This document shows, one piece after another, positions 9,671-21,011 of a stretch of DNA of 64,000 nucleotides (the first letter of the stretch is position 1; each line of letters begins with the position of its first letter). Made by a program: the position numbers and the translations under genes. Below the pieces are notes generated by a model that saw only the letters and a program-made list of their open reading frames with translations, had not been told where the DNA came from and ran no database searches. Source of the DNA: SHVZ01 sp044223515. Its GTDB lineage: Bacteria; Pseudomonadota; Alphaproteobacteria; SHVZ01. The DNA is taken from the NCBI GenBank assembly GCA_044223515.1, contig JBGALV010000004.1, positions 1 through 64,000 of the forward strand, written 5' to 3'.

Positions 9671-9749
9671 CGCCCTATCCCTCCCCACAACGGGAGGACA
9701 CGAGGGCCGTCCTCCCCGTGGAGCGTGGGGGAGGGTCGGGGTGAGGGCG
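9671..9749. repeat. Imperfect intergenic inverted repeat (REP-like palindrome)
   Basis: The left arm (9671-9699, CGCCCTATCCCTCCCC... to GGGAGGAC) and the right arm (9709-9749, GTCCTCCCCG... to GGGTGAGGGCG) are imperfect reverse complements around a nine-base loop. The GGGGGAGGGTCGGGGTGAGGGC half is the common form of palindromic intergenic repeats in alphaproteobacteria. The left arm is shorter by about a dozen bases. It lies between the binding-protein and first permease genes, where it could form an mRNA hairpin. I found no second copy in the window. Confidence 0.6.
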
Positions 9750-10583
9750 ACCCAATCCCCGCCTCATCGGATTCCTGCTCGTCGCGCCAGCCCTGATCGC
9801 GGTCGGCGCGCTGTTTGTCTATCCGCTGGGATTCTCGGTCGCCTCCGCCTTTCACCACGAAGGACGGGCAACCCACGCTCATTAACTTGGGCGCGCCTTC
9901 GAGCTCTATTCGGTCGATATCGCCTTCACGCTGGTGATCGTCGGTGCTTCGACTCTGATATGCGGCGCGCTGGCGATCGCGATCGGCGGGTACCTCACGC
10001 TCGGCGAGAATCCCCGCGCGGTGGCCATCCTCAAATGGCTCTACCGCTGGCCGCTGTTTATCCCCTTCATCGTCGCCGCCCAGTGCATGCGCACCTTCGT
10101 CGCCAAGAACGGGCTGATGAACAACACGCTGGTCGCGGCCGGCATCCTCGAGCCGATCCAGACCGCCAGCCTGCTCGACTGGCGCGGCGTCGTGATCACC
10201 TTCGTCTGGAAGCAGACGCCGTTCGTGGCGCTGCTGGTCGCCGGCGCGATGGCCTCGCTCGACCGCTCGACGATCGAGGCGGCGCGCAACCTCGGCGCCG
10301 GGCGCCTTCGCATCCTGGTCGAGATCGTGACGCCGCAGGTGTTGCCGACGCTGGTGGTGGCGCTGATCCTCTCTTTCGTCACGATGATGTCGGTCCTGGG
10401 CGTGCCGATCATGATCCTCGAACAAGGTCGCCGACGATGATGACCGTCGACATGGCGTTCCGCATCAACGCCTATGGCGACTACGGCACCGCCAACGCGC
10501 TGGGCGTGCTCTCCTACCTGATGACCGGTGCGGTCGCCTGGATCTATCTCCGCCGCGGCATGCGTGAAGGCGGCAAGCCGTGA
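9741..10583 (+). pseudogene. ABC importer permease 1, frameshifted
   Basis: Membrane segments of an iron/phosphonate-type permease are readable but in several frames: LIGFLLVAPALIAVGALFVY (from 9763), TTKDGQPTLINLG after an extra base near 9853, RAFELYSVDIAFTLVIVGAS from about 9892, on through the EAA loop (IEAARNLGAGRLRILVEIV) to VLGVPIMILE, and after another indel near 10425, PTMMTVDMAFRINAYGDYG to the TGA at 10581. At least three indels are needed. The start is not clear; the upstream palindrome abuts it. The stop overlaps the GTG start of the intact second permease (GTGA), so this was the third gene of a four-gene operon. Confidence 0.75.
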
Positions 10584-11383
10584 ACGCGATCGGCTGGATC
10601 CCGCGCGGGATCATCCTCGGGCTGATCGCCTTCGCGATCTTCGGGCCGCTCGCCAACCTGGCGCTGTGGGCGGCGGCCGAGCAGTGGTATTTCCCGTTCA
10701 AGCTGCCCGTCGTGTACGGGCTCAAGTTCTGGTACCAGGTGTTCAAGCCGAGCTCCGACGCGCTCAAGTCGCTCGGCACGTCGGTGGTGATCGCGCTCCT
10801 GACCGTCGCCGTCAGCCTCGCGCTCGCGATTCCGGCGGGCTACGCGCTCGCGCGTCTCAGCCTGCCTTTCCGTGGCCTGATCATGCTGGCGTTCCTGCTG
10901 CCGCAGGCGTTTCCGTCTGTTGCGGTCTACATCAACGTCGCGCGGATCTTTTATACCTTGAACCTCAACGGCACGATCATGGGTGTCGTGCTGGTCCATG
11001 CGGTGCATGGGCTGGTCTTCGCCGTCTGGATCGCGGCCGCCGCCTTCGCTGCCGTCGACCGCGACCTCGAGCTCGCCGCTCGCAACATCGGCGCCGGCGC
11101 GCTCAGGGCCTTTTTCACGGTCACGTTGCCCTTGGCGGCGCCCGGGATCGTCGCCTCCGCGATCTTCGTGTTCCTGGAATCGCTGGATGAATTCACCGGC
11201 ACCTTCTTCGTCGGCGTTCCGGACGTGACGACACTGCCGCTGCTGATGTTCACCGCCTCGGTTGCCGGCAACTACCAGATCGCGGCGATCACCGCGCTGA
11301 TCCTGCTGATCCCGTCGGTCGGCTTCATGCTTTTCGTGGAGCGTTTCCTGAAAGCCGACGTGCTGGCCAAGGTTGGCACCTAG
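10580..11383 (+). CDS. ABC importer permease 2
   Basis: This 267-residue inner-membrane permease has about six membrane segments (for example LIMLAFLLPQAFPSVAVYI) and the EAA loop ELAARNIGAGALRAFFTVTLPLAAPG that docks on the ATPase. It is the last gene of the operon and, unlike the three before it, its frame is unbroken. It starts with GTG overlapping the previous stop (GTGA). If the upstream lesions are real it is stranded without working partners; if they are sequencing errors the importer is complete. It converges with the FrnE-like gene, sharing CTAG. Substrate is not evident; the upstream Pho-like box hints at a phosphorus compound. Confidence 0.88.
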   Translation: MNAIGWIPRGIILGLIAFAIFGPLANLALWAAAEQWYFPFKLPVVYGLKFWYQVFKPSSDALKSLGTSVVIALLTVAVSLALAIPAGYALARLSLPFRGLIMLAFLLPQAFPSVAVYINVARIFYTLNLNGTIMGVVLVHAVHGLVFAVWIAAAAFAAVDRDLELAARNIGAGALRAFFTVTLPLAAPGIVASAIFVFLESLDEFTGTFFVGVPDVTTLPLLMFTASVAGNYQIAAITALILLIPSVGFMLFVERFLKADVLAKVGT

Positions 11384-12016
11384 GAGGCCGGCTGCTCCTG
11401 CTTGGCGAGGTCGAACATCGGCTGGAACGCTTCCGGCTCGTGCGCGCCGGGAAGCGCGTAGCGTCCTTCCAGGATGAAGCAGGGGACGCCGGTGATGCCC
11501 ATCTTGTAGGCGAGCGACAGGTCTTCCATGACCTGGTCGCGGCCTTGCTCGCCCGTCAGGAACTGGCGGACGGAAGCGGTCTCGAAACCGGCCTCGCCGG
11601 CGAGCGTGGCCAGTGTCTCGGTGTCGCCGATGTCGGCACCTTCGGTGAAGTAGCCTTCGAACAGCCGGTTGAGCATCGCTTCCTGGCGCTTGGCACCCTG
11701 GGCGTAGAGCAGCAGGCGATGGGCGTCGGTGGTGTTAGGCGTCCGCTTGATCTTGTCGAAGCGGAAGTCGATGCCCTCGACGGTCCCGGCCTCGGTCACG
11801 CGGCGATAGATCTCGTCGGCCTTGCGGCCGTTTCCGAATTTCATCGCCATGTACTCGGCGCGGTCCATGCCTTCGCGCGGCATGTCCGGGTTCAGCTGGA
11901 ACGCCCGCCAGGCGATGTCCGGCTGGATGTCGGGGCGCGTGTCGAGCGCGCGGCCGAAACGCCGCTTGCCGATGTAGCACCAGGGGCAGACGACGTCGGA
12001 AGATGTCGAAGCGCAT
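11380..12016 (-). pseudogene. DsbA-family oxidoreductase (FrnE-like), one-base frameshift near the start
   Basis: The product is a DsbA/FrnE-type thioredoxin-fold protein of about 212 residues: active-site CPWC in SDVVCPWCYIGKRRF, then WRAFQLNPDMPREG, TTDAHRLLLYA, and the cis-Pro loop GITGVPCFIL. FrnE proteins are cytoplasmic disulfide isomerase/2-hydroxychromene-isomerase relatives. The natural start ATG at 12016 reads MRFDIF and then loses phase; SDVVCPWC follows in the next frame, so one base, probably a T, is missing at about 11999. No start codon in the main frame lies nearby. It is divergent from the acyl-CoA synthetase with 80 bases between, and shares CTAG with the permease at its 3' end. 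Confidence 0.82.
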
Positions 12017-12096
12017 GGGGTGAGCCTAACTCCCGGACGTGCCGCCGTCTCGCACCATCGCTTGACCGCCGCCCGGACCACAATGAGCATGTGGGG

Positions 12097-13737
12097 ATGA
12101 CCTCGATCTACGATCAAGGCCTCGATGCCAACGCCGCGAACCACGTGGCGCTGACGCCGCTGTCGTTCCTCGACCGGGCGGCCCGGGTCTGGCCGGACAA
12201 GATCGCGGTGATCCACGGGCCGCAGCGGACGACCTATGGCGAGCTCGGTCGGCGCTGCACCCGTTTAGCGAGCGCCCTCAAGCGGCGGGGGATCGGCGCC
12301 GGCGACACCGTCTCGGTGCTGGCGCCGAACATTCCGGCGCTGCTGGAGGCGCATTACGGCGTGCCGATGGCCGGCGCGGTGCTGAATGCGATCAACGCCC
12401 GGTTGGATGCCGCGACCGTCGGCTTCATCCTGCGCCATTCCGGCGCCAAGGCCTTCCTGGTCGACCGCGACTGCGCTGAGGTGGCGCGGGCCGCATTGGA
12501 AGGGCTCGAGCCGAAGCCTCTGGTGATCGATATCGCCGATCCGCTTGGCCCGCCGGGCGGCGGCATCGGCGATCTGACTTACGAGGCTTTTCTGGCGGAG
12601 GGCGATCCGGACTTCGCCTGGGAATGGCCGAAGGACGAGTGGCAGGCGATTGGCCTCAACTACACCTCGGGCACGACCGGCAACCCGAAGGGCGTCGTCG
12701 TCCATCACCGCGGCGCCTTCCTCAACGCGATGGGCAACGCGATCACCTTCGGCCTCGGCCCTGAGACGGTCTATCTCTGGACCCTGCCGATGTTCCACTG
12801 CAACGGCTGGTGCTACACCTGGGCGGTGACCGCGGTCGGCGGCACGCATGTGTGCCTGCGCAAGGTCGACCCGGCTCTGATCTTCCCGGCGATCGCCGAG
12901 CACCGCGTGACGCACCTCTGCGGCGCGCCGATCGTGCTCGGAATGCTGATTCATGCGCCCGACGGCGTGAAGCGCCGCTTCGAGCACACGGTCGAGGTCG
13001 CGACCGGCGGCGCCGCGCCGCCGTCGCCGGTGATCTCGGCGATGTCGGCGATGGGCTTTCACGTCACACATCTCTATGGCCTCACCGAGGTCTACGGTCC
13101 GTCGACCCTCTGCGCCTGGCAGGAAGAATGGGACGGACTCGACGCCGATGCCCGGGCACTCAAGGTCGCACGCCAGGGGGTGAACCTGTTGACCATGGCG
13201 GGGCAGGACGTGCTCGATTCCGGCACGATGGCACCAGTGCCGGCCGACGGGGTCACGCTCGGCGAACTCGTCCTTCGCGGCAACACGGTGATGAAGGGCT
13301 ATCTCAAGAACCGCGACGCCAGCGACGAGGCCTTCCGCGGCGGCTGGTTCCACACCGGCGACCTCGCGGTGAAGCATCCCGACGGCTATGTCGAGATCAA
13401 GGACCGCGCCAAGGACATCATCATCTCGGGCGGCGAGAACATCTCTTCGCTCGAGGTCGAGGAGGTGCTCTACCGTCATCCGCAGGTCATGGAGGCGGCG
13501 GTCGTGGCGCGTCCCGATGAGAAGTGGGGCGAGAGCCCCTGCGCCTTCGTCACCTTGAAGCCCGGAGCAGCCGCGACCGACGAGGCGGGCGTCATCGCCT
13601 TCTGTCGTGAGCGGATGGCGCGCTACAAGCTGCCCCGTACGGTGGTGTTCGGGCCGTTGCCGAAGACCTCGACCGGCAAGATCCAGAAGTTCCAGCTGCG
13701 CGAGCAGGCGCGGGCGCTAGGAGAACGGCAAGAGTGA
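12097..13737 (+). CDS. Acyl-CoA synthetase (AMP-forming)
   Basis: A 546-residue adenylate-forming enzyme that activates a carboxylic acid to its acyl-CoA. It carries the P-loop-like YTSGTTGNPKGVVV, the A5 motif YGLTEVYGP, A7 WFHTGDLAV, A8 IKDRAKDIIISGGENIS and the catalytic lysine in KTSTGKIQK. The overall pattern, including the MFHCNGWCYTW segment, is like DmdB and medium-chain acyl-CoA ligases; exact substrate cannot be read. ATG 12097 (MTSIYDQGL) is preferred; a longer frame reaching back to 11440 is antisense to the FrnE-like gene. Its TGA overlaps the GTG of the following hydrolase, so the two are translationally coupled. Confidence 0.92.
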   Translation: MTSIYDQGLDANAANHVALTPLSFLDRAARVWPDKIAVIHGPQRTTYGELGRRCTRLASALKRRGIGAGDTVSVLAPNIPALLEAHYGVPMAGAVLNAINARLDAATVGFILRHSGAKAFLVDRDCAEVARAALEGLEPKPLVIDIADPLGPPGGGIGDLTYEAFLAEGDPDFAWEWPKDEWQAIGLNYTSGTTGNPKGVVVHHRGAFLNAMGNAITFGLGPETVYLWTLPMFHCNGWCYTWAVTAVGGTHVCLRKVDPALIFPAIAEHRVTHLCGAPIVLGMLIHAPDGVKRRFEHTVEVATGGAAPPSPVISAMSAMGFHVTHLYGLTEVYGPSTLCAWQEEWDGLDADARALKVARQGVNLLTMAGQDVLDSGTMAPVPADGVTLGELVLRGNTVMKGYLKNRDASDEAFRGGWFHTGDLAVKHPDGYVEIKDRAKDIIISGGENISSLEVEEVLYRHPQVMEAAVVARPDEKWGESPCAFVTLKPGAAATDEAGVIAFCRERMARYKLPRTVVFGPLPKTSTGKIQKFQLREQARALGERQE

Positions 13738-15113
13738 CGGCGACATTGTTCCCGCATGTCCTGCATGGCACGGACGGTACGCGCGTCCCCGCCGAGTGGG
13801 GACAGCTGCTTGTGCCGGAAGTGCGGGGCAGGACGGGCAGCCGCTCCATCCAGATCGCCTTTGTCCGCCTGAGGACATCGAGCGCGAAGCCCAAACCGCC
13901 TGTCTTCTGGCTGGCGGGCGGACCGGGTTCGGCGGGCATCGCCGGGTCGATGGGCCGGCTCTCGCGCTGGCGGCGCTGGGCCGAGGATCGTGACGTGATC
14001 CTGTTCGACCAGCGCGGCGTCGGGAGTTCGCGGCCGGAACTGTCGCCGCCGTTCTTCTTCGACCTGCCGATGAACCAGCCCGGAAGCCGCGCCGCCTATG
14101 TCGAGGCGAGCCGCGATCTATCGAAGAAGTCGCTCGCCTTTTGGACTGAGCGTGGCGTCGATCCCGCCGGCTACACCACGGCCGACAGCGCTGACGACGT
14201 GAACGATCTCCGCCTGGCGCTGGGCTACGAGCGCATGAGCCCGGTCGGCTACAGCTACGGCTCACATCTCTGCTTCTCGGTGATCCGGCGGCACGGTGCC
14301 GTCATCGATCGCGCGATCGCCGGCGGCTCCGAGGGACCGGACCATACCTTCAAGCTGCCGAGCAATGTCGACAAGGCGCTGGGCGAGCTGGATCGCACGC
14401 TGGCGGCTGATCCGCGCTGGAAGCCGGTGCTCACGAGCCTGGTCGCGACACTTGCGGATCTGCTGGACGATCTCCGCCGCGCGCCGAAGCGCGTGACGGT
14501 CAAGGACAAGCGGCGCGGCGGCGAGGTCGAGGTCGCGGTCGGCGACTGGGACCTGCAGATGGCGGTCGCCGACACGCTGGGAGCGACCCCGGCGCTCAAG
14601 GCGCTTCCCGCCAATATCCAGGCGATGGCGAAGGGCGACTGGCGCTGGCTCGGCGAGACCGCGCTGTCGCGCCGCCGCCGGCCGGCTTTCAACTTCATGT
14701 CGATCGTGATGGACGCGGCGTCAGGCGCGACATCGGCGCGCCTGGCGCGGATCCGGGAGGAGGCAAAGACGGCGCTGCTCGGCGATGCGATCAACCTGCC
14801 GTTCCCGGATGTCGGCGACGGTCTCGGCCTGCCCGACGCGGGTGAGGCGTTCCGCGGACCGCTGATCAGCGACGTACCGACCTTGATGCATGTCGGCACG
14901 CTCGACGGCCGCACGCCGGTTTCGAATGTCGACGAGCTATTGCCAGGCTTCAAGAACGGCAAGAAGCTCGTGATCGGCAATGCCTCGCACGATACAGGTT
15001 CGTGGTCCGGCGAGCGCTCGGCCTGCGAGGACGAAATGACGCGCTTCCTCGACGGCAGGGATCTCGCGACCGACCGCGTCGATATCCCCTTCGCCTTCGA
15101 CCCGCCGGCATGA
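13734..15113 (+). CDS. Alpha/beta-fold hydrolase (proline iminopeptidase/TAP-like)
   Basis: This 459-residue serine hydrolase resembles prolyl aminopeptidase and tripeptidyl peptidase-like enzymes. Visible elements are the oxyanion-hole loop WLAGGPGSAG, DQRGVGSSRP, the nucleophile elbow GYSYGS, a long helical insert (cap domain) in the middle, and near the C-terminus the acid in GTLDGRTPVSN and the histidine in GNASHDTGS. No signal peptide is seen, so it probably acts in the cytoplasm. It starts with GTG inside the stop of the acyl-CoA synthetase gene. The SDR gene follows ten bases later, so all three look like one operon. Confidence 0.85.
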   Translation: MTATLFPHVLHGTDGTRVPAEWGQLLVPEVRGRTGSRSIQIAFVRLRTSSAKPKPPVFWLAGGPGSAGIAGSMGRLSRWRRWAEDRDVILFDQRGVGSSRPELSPPFFFDLPMNQPGSRAAYVEASRDLSKKSLAFWTERGVDPAGYTTADSADDVNDLRLALGYERMSPVGYSYGSHLCFSVIRRHGAVIDRAIAGGSEGPDHTFKLPSNVDKALGELDRTLAADPRWKPVLTSLVATLADLLDDLRRAPKRVTVKDKRRGGEVEVAVGDWDLQMAVADTLGATPALKALPANIQAMAKGDWRWLGETALSRRRRPAFNFMSIVMDAASGATSARLARIREEAKTALLGDAINLPFPDVGDGLGLPDAGEAFRGPLISDVPTLMHVGTLDGRTPVSNVDELLPGFKNGKKLVIGNASHDTGSWSGERSACEDEMTRFLDGRDLATDRVDIPFAFDPPA

Positions 15114-15123
15114 GGAGGACGCA

Positions 15124-15882
15124 ATGACGCCAGATCTCACCGGCAAGACGGCGCTGATCACCGGCGCCTCGTCGGGCCTTGGCCGCCACTTCGCCAAGCT
15201 CCTGGCCAAGTGCGGCGCCCGGGTCGCGATCGGGGCCCGGCGCATGGACAAGCTCGTCTCGCTGGCCGAGGAGATCCGCGCCGGGGATGGCGAGGCGCTG
15301 ATGGTCGAGCTCGACGTCACCGACGAGGTCAGCGTCTGCGAGGCGGTCGATCAGGTGGCGGATGCGATGGTCGGCATCGACATCCTGGTCAACAATGCCG
15401 GCATCGTCGTCGCCAAGCCGGCGCTCGAGCTTTCGGTCACCGACTGGGACATGACGATCGCGACCAATCTCCGTGGCGCCTTCCTGGTGGCACAGGCAGC
15501 CGCGAAGCAGATGGCGGAGACAGGCGGTGGCTCCATCGTCAACATCGCGTCGATCGCGGGGCTTCGCACCGGTGGGCACATCTCGGCCTATGCCGCCTCC
15601 AAGGCCGGGCTGATCCACCTGACCAAGAACCTCGCGGTGGAGCTCGCGCGATCCAAGGTCCGCGTGAATGCGCTGGCGCCCGGCTATATCGAGACCGAGC
15701 TCAATGCCGACTTCTTCGCGAGCAAGGCCGGCGAGGACCTGATCCGCCGCATCCCGCAGCGCCGGCTCGGCCGGCCGGAGGATCTGGACGGACCGCTGCT
15801 GTTGCTCGTGTCCGATGCGTCGCGCTACATGACCGGCGCCGTCCTCGTCGTGGACGGTGGCCATTCCGTCAATCCGCTCTAG
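15124..15882 (+). CDS. Short-chain dehydrogenase/reductase (SDR)
   Basis: A classical 252-residue SDR: nucleotide-binding TGASSGLG at the N-terminus, NNAG after strand 4, the catalytic Ser in NIASIAG and the Tyr-Lys pair in YAASKAG, then PGYIET. It should oxidise or reduce a hydroxyl or keto group with NAD(P). It lies in a run acyl-CoA synthetase, hydrolase, SDR, NIPSNAP protein, which suggests breakdown of an organic acid or ester; the substrate is not evident. Confidence 0.92.
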   Translation: MTPDLTGKTALITGASSGLGRHFAKLLAKCGARVAIGARRMDKLVSLAEEIRAGDGEALMVELDVTDEVSVCEAVDQVADAMVGIDILVNNAGIVVAKPALELSVTDWDMTIATNLRGAFLVAQAAAKQMAETGGGSIVNIASIAGLRTGGHISAYAASKAGLIHLTKNLAVELARSKVRVNALAPGYIETELNADFFASKAGEDLIRRIPQRRLGRPEDLDGPLLLLVSDASRYMTGAVLVVDGGHSVNPL

Positions 15883-15893
15883 AGAGGTCCCCG

Positions 15894-16234
15894 ATGATCG
15901 TCGACCACCGCACCTACACCTTGAAGCCCGGCACGCTTCCCGAATATCTCGCAAAGTACGAGGAGATGGGGCTCAAGGTGCAGATCAAGCATCTCGGGCG
16001 GTTGCAGGGCTACTTCTTCACCGAGATCGGGCCCTTGAACCAGATCGTCCACATCTGGGCCTATGAGAGCCTGGCCGAGCGCGACGAGCGTCGGGGCAAG
16101 ATGGCGGCCGACCCGGCTTGGCAGGCCTGGATCAAGGTCTCGTCCCAGTACTTCGTGAACATGGAGAACAAGGTGATGAAGGAAGCACCCTTCTTCCGCG
16201 CCAAGTTCTCCGGTCCGGACGAGGTGGGCTCGCG

Positions 16235-16238
<4 letters not shown>
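15894..16238 (+). CDS. NIPSNAP family protein
   Basis: This 114-residue protein begins MIVDHRTYTLKPGTLPEYL and contains GYFFTEIGPLNQIVHIWAYES, the usual NIPSNAP pattern, a ferredoxin-like alpha/beta barrel fold often found next to catabolic enzymes. Function is not established for most members. ATG 15894 follows the SDR stop by 11 bases with a purine-rich AGAGAGG upstream. The longer frame reaching into the SDR gene is rejected. Its TAG shares CTAG with the reverse-strand uvrA stop. Confidence 0.88.
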
Positions 16239-19084
<2,846 letters not shown>

Positions 19085-19101
19085 GCACGATCCCATAGCA
19101 A

Positions 19102-19116
19102 GAACATATTGAGAAC
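19102..19116 (-). promoter_or_regulatory. LexA/SOS box upstream of uvrA
   Basis: On the plus strand GAAC ATATTGA GAAC, on the uvrA strand GTTC TCAATAT GTTC: exactly the direct repeat with seven-base spacer bound by LexA in alphaproteobacteria. It lies 18-32 bases upstream of the uvrA ATG, where it could block RNA polymerase. uvrA is a canonical SOS gene, which supports the call. Confidence 0.85.
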
Positions 19117-19152
19117 GCAACCGCGGCTGCGGCGGCGCAGCATATATAGGGA

Positions 19153-19992
19153 TTAGCGTCGGCCGGTGCGCGGATTCGCGGCGTCGGTCAGGCCTTCGCC
19201 GACCAGGCTGACCGCCAGGACGGTGAGCAGGATCGCGAATCCGGGAACGGCTGACACATACCAGGCGGAGCGGAATACCGAGCGGCCGCTGGCGATCATC
19301 TGCCCCCACGTCGCGCGATTGGGATCCCCTAGGCCGAGATAGGAAAGAGCCGACTCGATCAGGATGGCGGATGCGACGATGACGCTTCCCAGCACGATGA
19401 TCGGTGCCAGCGCATTGGGCAGGATGTCGCGGAAGATGATGTGGGCGTCGGTCTGGCCGAGGACCCTCGAGGCGGCGACGAACTCGCGCTGCTTGAGCGT
19501 CAGGAACTCTGCCCGGGTGATGCGGGCGGGACCGGTCCAGGAGACCAAGGCGATCGCAATCGCGATCGAGACCACGCCCGGACCCATCACCGCGATCAGG
19601 GCGAGAGCCAGGATGAACGCCGGCACGGTCTGGAAGGTCTCGGTCAGCCGCATCAGGGCCTCGTCGATCCAGCCGCCGAAATATCCGGCCACCGACCCGA
19701 TCAGGATGCCGATCAGGATGGCGCCGAGGGCAGCGACCAGACCCACGAACAACGAGGCCCGCGCGCCATGGGCGAGGCCGGCCAGGATGTCGCGGCCGAG
19801 GCGATCGGTGCCCAGCGGGAAGCGCCAGTCCTCGAACGGCTCGGTCAGCGGCCGGCCCACGATGTCGAGCGGGTCGCCTGGGAACAGAAGCGGGGACGCG
19901 ACCGCGACCAGGATCACGAGGGCAAGGATCGCCAGGCCCGCGATCGCGCCGCGGTTGGTCGTGAAACGCTCGGCGAAGCCGCGGTGCATCAT
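19153..19992 (-). CDS. Peptide/nickel-type ABC transporter permease (DppC-like)
   Basis: A 279-residue inner-membrane permease with N-terminal membrane segment (GLAILALVILVAVASPLLF), the LGTDRLGRDIL motif typical of DppC/OppC, four or five further membrane segments, and the EAA-type loop VAASRVLGQTDAHIIFRDILPNA. It moves peptides or similar organics with the DppB-like partner encoded upstream. Its ATG overlaps that gene's stop (ATGA). No ATPase subunit gene follows; the next gene is uvrA. Confidence 0.9.
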   Translation of the reverse strand: MMHRGFAERFTTNRGAIAGLAILALVILVAVASPLLFPGDPLDIVGRPLTEPFEDWRFPLGTDRLGRDILAGLAHGARASLFVGLVAALGAILIGILIGSVAGYFGGWIDEALMRLTETFQTVPAFILALALIAVMGPGVVSIAIAIALVSWTGPARITRAEFLTLKQREFVAASRVLGQTDAHIIFRDILPNALAPIIVLGSVIVASAILIESALSYLGLGDPNRATWGQMIASGRSVFRSAWYVSAVPGFAILLTVLAVSLVGEGLTDAANPRTGRR

Positions 19993-21011
19993 GCGCTCTC
20001 GATCCTCGGATCGAGCTGGGCGTAGAGGAGATCGACGATCAGGTTGACCGTGATCACCAGCAGCGCGCTCATGAAGACGATACCGAGCAGGGTGTTGAGG
20101 TCGCGGTTGACCACCGACTCGAAGGCGAGGCGGCCGATGCCCGGGATCGAGAATACGCTCTCGATCACGACGCTGCCGCCGAGCAGCGTGCCGAACTGCA
20201 GGCCCAGCATCGTCACCATCGGCAGGATCGCGTTCGGAAGCACATGGCGCCAGGCAATCCGGTCGTCGGGCAGGCCCTTGGCCTTGGCGGTGCGCACGAA
20301 GTCGAGGCCGTAGACCTCGAGCATGCCGGCGCGCATCAGGCGCATGTAGATCGCGACGTAGATCAGCGCCAGAGAGGCGGTCGGCAGTACCAGGTGGCGC
20401 GCGATGTCGAGCACGCGTTCCCAGCCCGAGAGCGTCGAGGCGATCGTCTCGATCCCCGCCAGCGGCAGCCACGCGAGCTTGACCGAGAAGATCACGATCA
20501 GCATTAGGCCGAGCCAGAAGCCCGGCGTCGCATAGACGATGAGGCCGAGCGTGATGATCGCCGTATCCCCGGGGCGCCCGACGCGGCGTGCGGCGGCGAC
20601 GCCGAGCACGACCCCGAGCCCGAAGGCAAGGCTGACCGAACTCGCCATCAGGAGCAGCGTGTTGGGCAGGCGTTCGAGGATCAGCGTCAGCACCGGCTGG
20701 CCGTAGAGGACGGCCTGGCCGAGATCGAGGCGGAGCGCCTTCCACAGATAGAGGCCGAGCTGGACGATCGCCGGCTGGTCTAGCCCGTATTCCGCGCGAA
20801 GGCGCGCGACGACGCCGGCATCGCCGCCGCCGATGGTCGCGATGTAGGCGTCGACCGCGTCGCCCGGGGCCAGCTTCAGCAGCAGGAAGTTGCCGACCAG
20901 GATCAGCAGGACGACCGGCAGCGCCTGCGCGAGCCTCCGGCGGATGAGGACGAGCGCGCGGCCGGCGAAGAAGTCGCCTGTGCGCGTATCCCTTTTAGGC
21001 GAGGCTGGCAT
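19989..21011 (-). CDS. Peptide/nickel-type ABC transporter permease (DppB-like)
   Basis: A 340-residue permease with the DppB/OppB layout: one N-terminal membrane segment, the substrate-side loop with YGLDQPAIVQ and DLGQAVLYGQPV, five more membrane segments, and the ATPase-docking loop DFVRTAKAKGLPDDRIAWRH. The start MPASPKRD overlaps the 3' end of the binding-protein gene by 17 bases, so the genes are translated from one message. It pairs with the DppC-like permease downstream. Confidence 0.9.
   Translation of the reverse strand: MPASPKRDTRTGDFFAGRALVLIRRRLAQALPVVLLILVGNFLLLKLAPGDAVDAYIATIGGGDAGVVARLRAEYGLDQPAIVQLGLYLWKALRLDLGQAVLYGQPVLTLILERLPNTLLLMASSVSLAFGLGVVLGVAAARRVGRPGDTAIITLGLIVYATPGFWLGLMLIVIFSVKLAWLPLAGIETIASTLSGWERVLDIARHLVLPTASLALIYVAIYMRLMRAGMLEVYGLDFVRTAKAKGLPDDRIAWRHVLPNAILPMVTMLGLQFGTLLGGSVVIESVFSIPGIGRLAFESVVNRDLNTLLGIVFMSALLVITVNLIVDLLYAQLDPRIESA

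Noticed and set aside
7415..11383. Programmed frameshifting in the importer genes
   Set aside because: The shifts are numerous, go in both directions, lie at non-slippery sequences, and affect three adjacent genes as well as unrelated neighbours.
6660..12016. Mobile element or phage insertion as cause of the broken genes
   Set aside because: No transposase, integrase, terminal inverted repeats or target duplications were found; gene order stays that of intact operons and only small indels are present.
11440..12096. N-terminal extension of the acyl-CoA synthetase back to 11440
   Set aside because: The extension is antisense to the FrnE-like gene and does not match the family; ATG 12097 starts the conserved protein.
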